Shown here one piece after another: positions 43,430-52,440 of a stretch of DNA of 64,000 nucleotides (position 1 is its first letter; every line of letters begins with the position of its first letter). Source of the stretch: Prorocentrum cordatum (Eukaryota; Sar; Dinophyceae; Prorocentrales; Prorocentraceae); NCBI GenBank assembly GCA_963575745.1, contig CAUYUJ010016693.1, positions 312,001-376,000 on the forward strand, read 5' to 3'. The notes beneath the pieces were generated by a model, which did not search any database, had not been told where the DNA came from, and saw only the letters and a program-made list of their open reading frames with translations. The position numbers were made by a program, and so were the translations under genes.

Positions 43430-43730
43430 GCCACGAGCTACAATGGGGGATCGGGATACGGATTGGGATAGAGGTATGGGCATAGGGCTAGGGATAGGGA
43501 TACGAACATAGGGATAGGGATCGGGATTGACCCGTGGATAAAGTATGGGGGTATAGAAAAGATAGGGTACGGATAGAGATGCAGGGGTTGGGACGGCAAT
43601 CGGGTGCAAAAGGAGGCAACGGGAGGCCACGGGAAGCAACGGGAGGCCACGGGAGCACACGGGAGGCCACGGGGGACAACGGAAAGCAACGGGAGGCAAC
43701 GGGAGGCAATATGAGGAAATGGGAGACAAC
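43430..43730. repeat. Two adjoining minisatellites
   Basis: 43445-43575 is built from GGGATAGGGAT and TATGGGGAT-like units. 43605-43728 is built from about 10-base units alternating GGGAGGCCAC and GGGAAGCAAC. Confidence 0.85.
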
Positions 43731-43852
43731 GTCGCCCCCCCGATTCTGGATCCGGCCGGCAATTCACTTACAAGTTTCTTCGAGTCTTCCTCTTCCTATA
43801 TGTTTGAAGCCGGGGGGCGTGGGAAAGCCGACCCCCCCAAAGAACACCCCTC

Positions 43853-44625
43853 GAAAACCGGGGGGGTCACTACCGGTTCGAACCCCCCCCCCCTCCTCGA
43901 GAACCAAGGGGGGGTGCGGACAGTGGTGGGGACGGTGGTGGTGGGGACAGTGGTGAGGGGACAGCGGGACAGTGGTGGGGACAGTGGGACAGTGGTGGGG
44001 ACTGTAGTGGTGGGGACAGTGGTGAGGACAATGGTGGGAACAGTGGGGACAGTGGACAGTGGTGGGGACGGTGGTGGTGGGGACAGTGGTGTGGGGACGG
44101 GGAGGCGGAAACAGTGGGACAGTGGAGGGTACAGTGGTGGTGGGGACAGTGGTGAAGGCGGTGGCGAGGACGGCGGTGGGACAATGGGACAGAGGTACAG
44201 TGGGGACAGTGGTGGGGACAGTGGGGACAGTGGTGGGAACAGTGGGACAGCTCAGTGGGACAGCGGAGGAATCAGTGGGACAGTGGGGACAGTGGGGATA
44301 GTCGGGCAGTGGTTGTGGCCGTGGAGAAAGTGGGGAGAGTGGAACCGTGGTGGGAACAGTGGTGGGGACAGTGGGGACAGTGCGACAGTGGTGGGAGTAC
44401 TGGTGGGGACAGTAGGGACGGTGGTGGAACCAGCGGGGACAGTGGTGGTGAGGACAGTGGTGCTGGGAACAACAGTGGGGGATGTGGCGCGGACGGTGGT
44501 AGGGACCGGGAATCGTTTGCTGGCGGTGAGTGGGGGGGTGGGGAGGGGTTCGAACCGGTAGTGACCCCCCTCCGGTTTTCGAGGGGGGGGAAAGTTCGAA
44601 TCGGTAGTGACCCCTCCCGGTTTTC
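43853..44625. repeat. GGGGACAGTGGT minisatellite flanked by inverted arms
   Basis: The core 43918-44515 is GGTGGGGACAGT-like units. The left arm 43853-43888 (GAAAACCGGGGGGGTCACTA, then CCGGTTCGAACCCC) is the inverse of 44545-44580 (GGGGTTCGAACCGGTAGTGA, then CCCCCCTCCGGTTTTC). A third copy of the right arm is at 44593-44625. GGTTCGAACC is a palindrome and fits a Pol III B-box consensus. Confidence 0.9.
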
Positions 44626-45040
44626 AGGGGGGGGGGGGTTAGGGGAGGGGGGGGGGGTTGCCGGGGGAGGGAGGGGGGGGTCCAGCAGGGGAGGGGGATT
44701 TTCGGAGGGGGGGGGGGAACACCGGGTTCCGGAGGAAAAGGGTGGCAATTTTCCACAATAAAGCGGCGGTGCGCTCTCTCCGCGGTGAAGATCGTTGTTG
44801 CTTGTTTGTTAGTTGCTGCTGTTGTTGTCATCATCGCCCACCCGCCCGCGGCCCACCTGCGAACCGCCCGCGAGCCGCCCGCGGCCCGCCCGCGACACAC
44901 AACTTTGCTTCGACGAAACTTCGGCGCCTGCAGCGAGGCTTCCCGAGGCAACCAGGGTCTACCCGAAGCTCTGAGGGAGGATCCAGGGGCCATCAGGACG
45001 CCAAGGCAGGTGGCCCCCCACAGGTTCCACACGGAAGAGC

Positions 45041-45176
45041 CAAGTCCACGTGCCCCAGGCCCGACGCAAGCTCCTGGAAGGCCGCCACGGCGAGCGCCAG
45101 AAAGAACGCCCAGACGCCCAGGAGGATCTTCACGTACTCGAGAAGTGTCGCGCCAATGGAAAACACGCGCACCATC
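45041..45176 (-). CDS. Channel gene: S1 exon
   Basis: Minus strand. The acceptor CTCATAAG precedes 45176 with a pyrimidine tract and a CTAAC branch-like motif. The exon enters at phase 2 and reads MVRVFSIGATLLEYVKILLG then VWAFFLALAVAAFQELASGL and GHV. The donor is either GTG|GAC (end 45047) or TTG|GCT (end 45041); both give phase 0, matching the S2 exon. The hydrophobic segment KILLGVWAFFLALAVAAF is S1. Confidence 0.75.
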
Positions 45177-45603
45177 CTTATGAGGGGCAACGTTAGGGGA
45201 GGAAACATCGACCTGGTGTCGGCGATGCATTGCCAGTAGATGAGCGATGGGCCACCGATAGGTCTCCGAACGCTCCTGGGCGGGGTGGGCTGCCAAGCCC
45301 TCTTATCTGCAGTGAACGGGCGATGGGAGGTCGATGCTTCGCCCCCTGAGCCTACGGTCAGGAGCTTTTCGCTAGCGTGTCGCGGCGGCGGCCCCGGCGA
45401 CACGCTGTGCCTTGCGAGCGGATGGCGTGCCGCTACGCTCCGCGGAGCGGGAGGCTCAGAATGGCTCGGGACGTTGACGCTGGGGGGCCAGGCAGTAGAT
45501 AACGTGTCGCGCCGAAGCGCGGTGGGCCAGAACTGGCGGCGCGACACGCTGAGCCACAATTCCTGACCGCATCCCCCCCCTGACGCTGCCCCTGAGCACC
45601 ATC
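45177..45603 (-). mobile_element. Introner-like intron with 10-bp target-site duplication
   Basis: The 10-mer AGGATGGTGC (minus strand) occurs at both junctions: 45605-45596 and 45178-45169. Splicing AG|GATGG removes exactly one copy plus the insert (427 bases). Just inside, the ends are inverted repeats: TCAGGGGCAGCGTCAGGGG at the donor side and, reverse-complemented, TGAGGGGCAACGTTAGGGG at the acceptor side (16-17 of 19 match). A family C foldback element is nested inside (45371-45554). Confidence 0.82.
45371..45554. mobile_element. Foldback element, family C, copy 2
   Basis: Begins GCTAGCGTGTCGCGG and ends CGCGACACGCTGAGC. The interior matches copy 1 at CCCCGGCGACACGC, CTTGCGAGCGG and GTCGCGCCGAAGCGCGG. 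Confidence 0.85.
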
Positions 45604-45900
45604 CTGTCCGCCGCTCCGGGCTCCGAGTCCATCTCGAAGGCGTCCAGGTAGGAGAGCCTGACCCGCTCGTCCCGGAGCTGCAGCCGCATCTCCTCGTGGT
45701 ACGTGTGCTCCCTGACGACCCGCAACAACTCGTTGGACCGCCTCCTCCTCGCCGGCCTCAGGCTGCTGCCGTCCGCCGACGAGTCGTCGCTGGTGCGCCT
45801 GGTAGACGACCTCACGCGGCTGCCCCACACGCGCGGAGTGTCGTCGTTGCTGTTGACCTCAAGAGACCCGCCCCCCCCTCGGCGATCAGAACTCGTCCGC
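45604..45900 (-). CDS. Channel gene: N-terminal cytoplasmic exon
   Basis: Minus strand, donor GGACAG|GATGG after 45604 (phase 2). It reads RVWGSRVRSSTRRTSDDSSA, RPARRRRSNELLRVV, REHTYHEEMRLQLRDERVRL and SYLDAFEMDSEPGAADR, with about 97% third-position GC. A Ser/Arg-rich then acidic-amphipathic cytoplasmic N terminus is usual before S1. The 5' boundary is uncertain: a possible acceptor CTTGAG|GTC lies near 45860, and the frame is open to 45974. Confidence 0.7.
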
Positions 45901-46084
45901 GGCCTGATCTCGGAGACTCTGCTGCAGAGGGCCCCGCCCGCCCCACGCAGCGCGGAGCACCCCGCTGATATCAAGGGCCCCTGATCGCCTTGCTCGGTCC
46001 CGGCTGATCGACCGATGAGCGCTGCGATCGAGCCCTCCTCGACGGGTCTGGGTCTGCTGATTCCTGCTCATCATCGCCATCCTG

Positions 46085-46102
46085 CTCAACACAGCCACCC
46101 TG

Positions 46103-46184
<82 letters not shown>

Positions 46185-46207
46185 ACATCAACATCATCAA
46201 CATCAAC

Positions 46208-46239
<32 letters not shown>

Positions 46240-46248
46240 CAGCATCAA

Positions 46249-46317
<69 letters not shown>

Positions 46318-46335
46318 TATCATCATCATCATCAT
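46085..46335. repeat. (ATC)n microsatellite
   Basis: About 250 bases of ATC/CATCAA repeats upstream of the N-terminal exon on the gene strand. Confidence 0.98.
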
Positions 46336-46854
46336 TCTCAGTTTCCGGCCTCCTCATCCTCCTGTGCCCCGTCGTCCCCGATTCCTCTTCGGAACACGCG
46401 CACTCGCACTGAAGCTCACGTCTCCAACACGCCTCCACATGAACCTTCGCCTCCCCTCCTCTGTCTATTCCCACTCATGTCCTCCGCCTCCTCTTTTTCC
46501 TGGTCCGCCTCCTCCTTCCCCACCTACTCGTTCCGCTCCCTCTCCCCCTCCCCCCACCCCTCTTCCTCATTTTCATCCTCCCTCACTCTCCCCGCCTCTC
46601 TGTCTCCGTTAACACCAGGAAGAGTCGTCCCCATCCCTCCTCCTTCTGTGGCAACCCATGGGAGCCGACCATGCCATTTAGCTGGCTCTTGGCAATCGAC
46701 GCTGACCGATGCTAATCGACGCTAATCTCATGAATTGCCGAAAACTAGCGCACGCTTGATGCACTCTAGAGACGGAGTTCCGAGGGCACACAAGAACCCC
46801 ATGTTCCTATCGAATCCTCCTCCTCCTCCTCCTCCACCTCATCCTCCTCTGCCG

Positions 46855-47015
46855 AGGTCTCCCGAGATGCGGGCGCCGAAGAAGCTGAAGCGCTGCCAGG
46901 AGAGCCGCACTGACTGCACCCGGCGCCGCCACCCGGTGGTCAGCGAGGCGACGGAGCTCACGGCGCTCGCCTGCGGCCAGCCCTCTCGCAGCACATGGGG
47001 CCTCACAAAAACGCT
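46855..47015 (-). CDS. Candidate upstream exon of the channel gene
   Basis: A non-repetitive GC-rich island between two TCC tracts. On the minus strand it reads HVLREGWPQASAVSSVASLT then TGWRRRVQSVRLSWQRFSFF and GARISGDLG, with about 90% third-position GC. The plus strand is also open with good codon bias (EMRAPKKLKRCQESRTDC), so strand is not certain. Its position fits a further N-terminal exon. Confidence 0.4.
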
Positions 47016-47024
47016 ATTTCCTCC

Positions 47025-47250
47025 TCCTCCTCCTCCTCCTCCTCGCGTTCGCCCTCTGCTCCTCCTACTCCTCCTCCTCCTTCTCCTCCTCCTCCTTCCT
47101 CGTCGCCTCACCCACGCACTTCCTCACACCCTCCCCTTGGAGACTCTGGAGTCTCGGACAAATCGATCCATCCTGGGTGCACCTCCCTCGTTCTGCTCCT
47201 CTTCCTCCTCCTCCTCTTCCTCCTCTTCCTCTTCTTCCTTCACTCCTTTT
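47025..47250. repeat. (TCC)n tracts
   Basis: TCC repeats interrupted by unique sequence at about 47105-47190, ending at the 5' boundary of the composite repeat. Confidence 0.9.
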
Positions 47251-47269
47251 CCTTATAACTCGCTCCTTC

Positions 47270-48480
47270 CTGTCGCGCCCCGAGGCCGGTCGAAAGGGCG
47301 GGCCGGGCGTTTCGCGTGAGACTTCCTCACCATTGACAACCCTGAAAGATAAAAGCTAGGAGCAGTTTCGCAGATGGAGGGCGGGCGGTTTTCAACATGT
47401 GGCTCTCGCCTTAGCGCAGCGCGCACATTCGCTAAACTTTGTAACAGCTTCACAGATGGAGGGCGGGTTGTTTTCAAAATGTGGCTCTCGCCTTAGCGCA
47501 GCGCGCACATTCGCTAAACTTTGTAACAGCTTCACAGATGGAGGGCGGGTTGTTTTCAAAATGTGGCTCTCGCCTGTAGCGCCGGGCACACTCGATTTCA
47601 ACTTTTGCAAGAGCTTCGCGGAATGAGAGCGTTTTTTTTTTTTTTTTTTGTTTTTTCAAAATGTGGTTCGTGCCTTAGAGCCGTGCGCACATTGGATTTC
47701 AACATGTGCAAGAGCTTCGCAGATTGAGGGCGGGTGGTTTTCAACATGTGGCTCTCGCCTCAGCGCCGCGCACAATCGTTTTAAGAACTTGCAAGAACTT
47801 CGCGGATTGATAGCGGGTCGTTTTCAACATATGGCTCTCACCTTAGCGCCGCTTGCATTCGTTTCAAACAGTTGCACGAGCTTCACGGATTGAGGGCGGA
47901 TCGTTTTCAACATGTGGCTAGCGCCGTACGCACTTGTTTTAAACAATTGCAAGAGCTTCGCGGATGGAGGGCGGGTCGATTCCAAAATGTGGCTCTCGCC
48001 TCAGCGCCACGCACATTCGTTCTAAGAATTTGCAAGTTGAGGGCGAGTCGTTTTCAACAGGTGGCTCTCGAGCGAACGCCGCGCACATTCGTTTCAAACA
48101 TTCGAAAGAGATTCACTGATTCTCATGGTTAACGTACAAGAGACGGGGTTTTGGAACGATGCAAGAATGTCCAAGGTTGTCAGGGCGCAACAGTTACGCT
48201 GATTCGCGGTGTTGAAGTCCCAGGAATTGTGTTTTAGCACGATCCAGGACCGACAAGACGTACCAGTCCGGTTAACTCGTGGCGCTGAAGTCCTGAGAAG
48301 AATGTTGTGGCACACTTCAGGATTTTCGCACGGTTGCCCCCCTACGGGGCAATTCCCTCAGTGGACATGAACCCTTGTAGGGGGGAGGGAGCTTGGAGGG
48401 AGGGTGTATTCCAAGCATTGTTGATGAGTCTTGGGTTTACACTGGTCCTCTTCCTTCTCCTCCTCCTCCTCCTCCTCCTT
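47270..48480 (+). repeat. TCC-bounded composite repeat, long copy
   Basis: Begins CGCCCCGAGGCCGGTCGAAA GGGCGGGCC, carries about nine 75-85-bp units (47350-48100; each with GGCTCTCGCC, TTAGCGCCGCGCAC and TTCGCGGATTGAGGGCGGG), then a ~330-base 3' region. It ends GATGAGTCTTGGGTTTACAC then TGGTCC and (TCC)n. Two adjacent units (ending near 47470 and 47550) are almost identical, showing recent expansion. A T-run at 47631-47649 interrupts one unit. No protein coding seen. Confidence 0.85.
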
Positions 48481-48560
48481 CTCCTCCTCCTCCTCCTCCT
48501 CCTCCTCCTCCTCCTCCTCCTCCTCCTCCTCCTCCTCCCCCCACCCTTCCCCGACCCGCA
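48440..48560. repeat. (TCC)n tail of composite repeat
   Basis: Long TCC run directly after TGGTCC of the composite repeat, in the same position as the tract beside the 21.3 kb copy. Confidence 0.95.
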
Positions 48561-49162
48561 CCCTCACCCCTCCGCTTCCTCCTCGGGGAGGAAGGAGGAG
48601 CATGAGGGGGCAAGAGAAGGAGATCGGAGGAGAAAGAAGGCACTAAGAAGGAGGGAGGAGGAAGGATGGGAAGGGAAAGAGGAGGAAGGAGGATGAGGAG
48701 GAGAGTGCAGGGAGGATGAGGGGTGAGGAATGATCGAGGATAGAGGAATGAGGAAAGAGAGGGGGGGTGAGAAAGCGTGAGTTCACGAGAGGCAGATGAG
48801 CGGGAGGAGAACGAGAGAAGGGGAATGAAAAGGGACAGATGGGCGGGAGGGGAGGAGGGGGAGGAGGAGCAGGAGGAGGAAGGGGATGTTGACTGGAGGA
48901 GGATGCACACTGCGGGCTTACCATCCGACGTATGGGCAAACAAGATAAAACATCAATATACAAATATGTGACAATATGGCCGATGAGGGGGCGGACGACG
49001 CTAAATAGTGACACGTGTTGTTGTGATTGGTGTTGTTTGTGTGTTCTTGGAAGTCTAATGTCTGAACCAGGTAGTCCAACGTCCAACTCTCGCCGCCCAT
49101 GTCGAAGCATGCCCTCCCAACCGTGCTGTCCAGGCGGAGGAACCATACAATCAGGAACTGTT
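48561..49162. other. No gene confirmed; weak exon candidate at 49030-49145
   Basis: Purine-rich to about 48900. On the minus strand, 49145-49030 reads LIVWFLRLDSTVGRACFDMG then GESWTLDYLVQTLDFQEH with fair codon bias. It may be an exon but no domain or splice pairing supports it. Confidence 0.35.
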
Positions 49163-49350
49163 GCTCCGCGTGTCGCGGAAGCGGCCCCGGCCACGACACG
49201 CTACGCCCTGCGAGCTGATAGCGTGTCGCTCCGCTTCACAGGGTAGGGGGCAGGGGAAAGCTCGAGGCGCTCACGCTCGGAAATGGGGAAATGGTTTGTG
49301 TGTCGCGCCGAACCGTAGTGGGCCAGATCCAGCGGCGCGACACGCTAAGA
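49163..49350. mobile_element. Foldback element, family C, copy 3
   Basis: Begins GCTCCGCGTGTCGCGG and ends CGCGACACGCTAAGA. The interior shares GGCCCCGG, CACGACACGC and GTGTCGCGCCGAA with copies 1 and 2, at nearly the same total length (188 bases). Confidence 0.82.
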
Positions 49351-50243
49351 AGGAACCCGACTGTATACACCGACGTTTTTTCCGGCCCAACACTGGAACT
49401 CGCACAGGAAAGCGGACCCTGGTGTATACGGGATCCTGGTGTATAACTATGATGTTGTTTCGCTGTGCACCCGGGAAAATGGGGAAACAAGTATACATCA
49501 TGCTACCCGGGCGTCGTCCCCGACCCTCAAAAAGGCCTGGGATTGAAAAACAGCCCGCCACTGGTAATGTATATGCTCCAGTTTCCCAGCTAAGTCAAAG
49601 CTCCTGGCCGCAATCTCAAGCCAGCCCACGGAAGCTCCGAGGCGCCCCCCCGAGGTGCCACACCTGGATGGACCAGCGAAGCACGGATGGCCCGGCTCAA
49701 ACAGACGGGCCCGGGGAGCAGGCAGCGTGGCCCTTTCAGCTGCTCCTTCCGTCTACAGCGAGCTCCCGACGTCCAGCAGCTATCAGCGGAGTGCGCGCCC
49801 ACCTCGCGAGACTCTGCGGTACAGTCACCGTCCAGAAGGAACCATGAATAAGGAACGAAGTGGCTCTTCTGGCCATGGCGAGCCTCGGTCACGCAGAGGT
49901 TCCCCACCCTGGACCTAAAGAACGGCGCAGAAACCAGAGCCCACCCGAGCCTGGTCTTTATTCCAGCGTCTTGACTGTAGCATGCCAGACACATGCAGGA
50001 GCGAAGTCAAACGCAGCGAGGAGACCGCATCCCACGAGAACGGGGCACACGCTGACGTGGATCGGGGGGATCAGCCCCCCCCCGCCCGATCTGACGACGG
50101 ATCGCGAGGATTCGGGACTGGCCTGCGGCAGCTGGCTTCGGGCGGCACTACGCGCCTGCTCTCTGCCTTTCTCGCCACGCGCCACCTGCACTGACATCGA
50201 GACGGCGTGTCTTGGGCGGGCGCGCAGCCGCTGAGCCTGCACA
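49351..50243. other. No gene recognised
   Basis: Open frames on both strands without recognisable domains. A 10-base repeat CCTGGTGTAT occurs at 49419 and 49437. A plus-strand HAEVPHPGP at about 49887 weakly resembles a 2A-type end but lacks key residues. Confidence 0.45.
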
Positions 50244-50316
50244 GCTCGTGTGGCCTCATGGCTAAGGCGCCTCCCTCCTAAGGAGGAGCTTGTGCGTTCG
50301 AGTCCCGTCCGTCTCT
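50244..50316 (+). tRNA. tRNA-Arg(CCT)-like, acceptor stem unpaired
   Basis: 73 bases with a correct D arm (GCCT...AGGC), a perfect 5-bp anticodon stem CCTCC/GGAGG around the loop CTCCTAA (anticodon CCT, U33 present), and a T loop TTCGAGT. The acceptor halves GCTCGTG and CCGTCTC pair only at the ends, and the T stem has a C-C mismatch. It aligns well with eukaryotic tRNA-Arg(CCT) except there. A family B foldback element begins at 50317, directly next to it. Either a pseudogene or a gene whose 3' side has been replaced. Confidence 0.6.
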
Positions 50317-50469
50317 GATGGGCCGATTTCCCACCACACCTACCACATGTAGGAGGAGAAGGGCGAGGAGGAGGAAGAGGAGGAGGAGGAGAAAGAAGAA
50401 GACCTCCCCATTACATATCCCTTCTCCCCCGTCCTACCTATGGTAGTGGTGATGGAAAATTGGCCAACC
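50317..50469. mobile_element. Foldback element, family B, copy 2
   Basis: The left end reads GATGGGCCGATTTCCCACCA; the right end, reverse-complemented, reads GGTTGGCCAATTTTCCATCA. The arms continue inward to TACCACATGTAGGA and its partner TACCATAGGTAGGA. The core is (GGA)n, then GACCTCCCCAT and CTTCTCCCCCGTCCTACCTA as in the 13409 copy. Confidence 0.8.
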
Positions 50470-50570
50470 AGTCTTGAAGATTCACGACGCCCGACGCTTG
50501 CCGAGACGCGTGGCGACCCCGCTGGCGTCCTTGAAAATGGGAGACGTGCGGATGTGTCGGGCGTCCAACG

Positions 50571-50640
50571 GGCTGCTTGGTCTAGTGGCATGATTCTCGA
50601 TCGGGGTGCGAGGTCCTGGGTTCAATTCCCGGAGCAGCCC
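50571..50640 (+). tRNA. tRNA-Pro-like with altered anticodon loop
   Basis: 70 bases. The acceptor stem GGCTGCT/AGCAG CC is fully paired with discriminator C; the T arm CTGGG-TTCAATT-CCCGG is good; the D arm GGTCTAGTGGCATGATT is like eukaryotic tRNA-Pro. The anticodon arm reads CTCGA-TCGGGGT-GCGAG: position 31-39 is mispaired, position 33 is C instead of the near-universal T, and the variable loop has 3 bases instead of 5. The anticodon would be GGG. Probably a pseudogene or tRNA-derived repeat. Confidence 0.6.
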
Positions 50641-50711
50641 TGTGTGCAATACCTCCCGTGCGACAGCCAGGGCGCTTGCGCTGCTGCGTCGCGCCCATCC
50701 TTGCTGGCAGG

Positions 50712-50787
50712 GCTTCCTTGGCGCAATTGGCTAGAGCGTGAGGCTGTGTAAACCTCCAGGTCGGGAATTCGAGCCTCCCAGGGATCG
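50712..50787 (+). tRNA. tRNA-Asn-like with nine-base anticodon loop
   Basis: 76 bases, closest to eukaryotic tRNA-Asn (GGCGCAATTGGCTAGAGCG in the D arm). The acceptor halves GCTTCCT and AGGGATC pair with one mismatch. The anticodon stem GAGG/CCTC encloses CTGTGTAAA, two bases longer than the CTGTTAA of tRNA-Asn(GTT). The T arm GGGAA-TTCGAGC-CTCCC has one mismatch. The expanded loop should prevent normal decoding. Confidence 0.55.
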
Positions 50788-51340
50788 ATATTTCTGAGCG
50801 CCTGTCCGCGCTCTGTCGCGAAGTCGGCGCGCGGGCGCCTGAGTATGGCGACCAAAAGCAAGGCTGCTAAGGGAAACGCGTCCTGAGGGAAACGGATCCT
50901 GGATCCCGACCAGCTCTTCACACTGAGTGGTTTTCTGGCAGACCCGGGGCACGTGGAAGGCTCTGGGTGAACCCGTTTTCCTCGGGACCCCTCTCCTTCA
51001 TGGCGATAATCAATAGTTTCGCTTCCTTGGGAGGACCCCAAACTTTGTACATCTGCTTGTGAGTTGAGCCCCCCCTCGGTCGCCAGCGAACTCGTCGTGC
51101 TGCCCATTGAGGCGCGGCGGGGCTGGTGGCCCTCCGACTGCGCCTGCTGGACGTCCTCCGTCAGGTTCTCGATCACGGGTGCCATGACCTATCAGTGGGG
51201 GGGGGTCAAGAAATCGAGGATCGTGGCTCCGAGGAAACATGTTCAAAAAACAAGGTCTGTCTACCCTACTCCGGTGTTTGGGGGCCTCTGTTAGGCTCCT
51301 CGTCGTTACTCGGGGGCCGACGGGCGGGGGGAAAGCGGGT
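50788..51340. other. No gene recognised
   Basis: Unique-looking sequence between the tRNA-like cluster and the next GGA tract. No domain in either strand. Confidence 0.5.
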
Positions 51341-51344
51341 GGAG

Positions 51345-51503
51345 GACGGGAGGAGGAGGAGGAGGAGGAGGAGGAACAGGAGGAGGAGGAGGAGGAGGAG
51401 GAGGAGGAGGAGAAGGACGAGGAGGAGAAAGAGAAGAAAAGAAAAGGAAGGGAAGGAGGAGAAGGAGGCCGAAAAGGAGGACAGAAGGATGATACAAATG
51501 ATA

Positions 51504-51567
<64 letters not shown>

Positions 51568-51725
51568 GTAGGAGGAGGAGGCGGAGAAGGAGGAGGACGA
51601 GGACGAGGACGACAAGGCGGAGAAAGAGGATGCTACTGAGGATGAGGAAGAGGAGAAGGAGGAGGAGGAAAAGGCGGAGGAGGAGGAGGAGGAGACGGAG
51701 GAGGAGGAGAAGGAGGAGGAGGATT
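51345..51725. repeat. (GGA)n tract with (ATG)n core
   Basis: GGA repeats at 51350-51480 and 51570-51725 enclose a pure ATG run at 51505-51567. Confidence 0.96.
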
Positions 51726-52440
51726 TAACATGAACCATGACTGTCAGCTCCAGGTCTGCCAGTGAAGAAAACCTTCGCGGTGAGTGAGCGGGACGGACCA
51801 CACAGACACCAGGGCGCCAAGGACGGAGGAGCCACACGGCCCCTTGGCACATACACGAGCAGCTAGCCAGGAGCCACGACCTCCACACCTCCACGAGGTC
51901 TCGCAGCGCTCTGTGCCTTACCCACCGAGCCCACGTCTGGGGCCTGGCGGGGACTTCACTAGACGTCGCTGCGACCAGAGAAGAAACAGACTTGCTCCCC
52001 ACAAGAAGGGTAGGAGGAGTGGGGGTGAGCGACGGTCGGGGCGTCCTGGCTTTCCAGGTCCACCCCCGTGCCCACGACTCCCACCGAGCTGTCCCTTCGC
52101 AACTGTCGCCAGGGGAGCTGGCCGTGCAACAGGGACAGCTGCCCAAAGGGGGAAAAAGGGAAGGGAAGGAACAACGTCGGCAGGAGGAACCCCAAGGCTC
52201 GGGTTCCAGGGCTGGCTGCGTAACCAGCACCCCCCGCCAGAGCGTATGCCCAAACCCGCCAGAGACCCCAGCCTGAGCCAGGGAGAAAGAGAGCCACCAG
52301 GGGCAGAGCATCGGTCGGGGCAGACTGGCAAAACAATCAACCCCCGTGCCAGAAGCCCGCAAGGTGAGCCCCACCACTATACGCAGTGAAAAAGACGGCC
52401 AGCCGCTGCAGGCTGACGGAACCCCTAGGCTCGGGCACTC
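51726..52440. other. No gene recognised
   Basis: GC-rich unique sequence, open on both strands, without recognised domains. Confidence 0.45.

Noticed and set aside
43719-44561. 280-residue Gly/Val/Thr-rich frame
   Set aside because: Translation of the GGTGGGGACAGT minisatellite, open because the 12-base unit keeps frame.
46660-46692. Spliced-leader relic (GCCATTTAGCTGGCTCTTG)
   Set aside because: An internal three-base insertion and poor 3' match, with no coding region behind it.
49860-49920. HAEVPHPGP as a 2A-like ribosome-skipping site
   Set aside because: The 2A consensus needs D-x-E-x-N-P-G-P. Here His replaces Asn and no LINE frame follows in phase.
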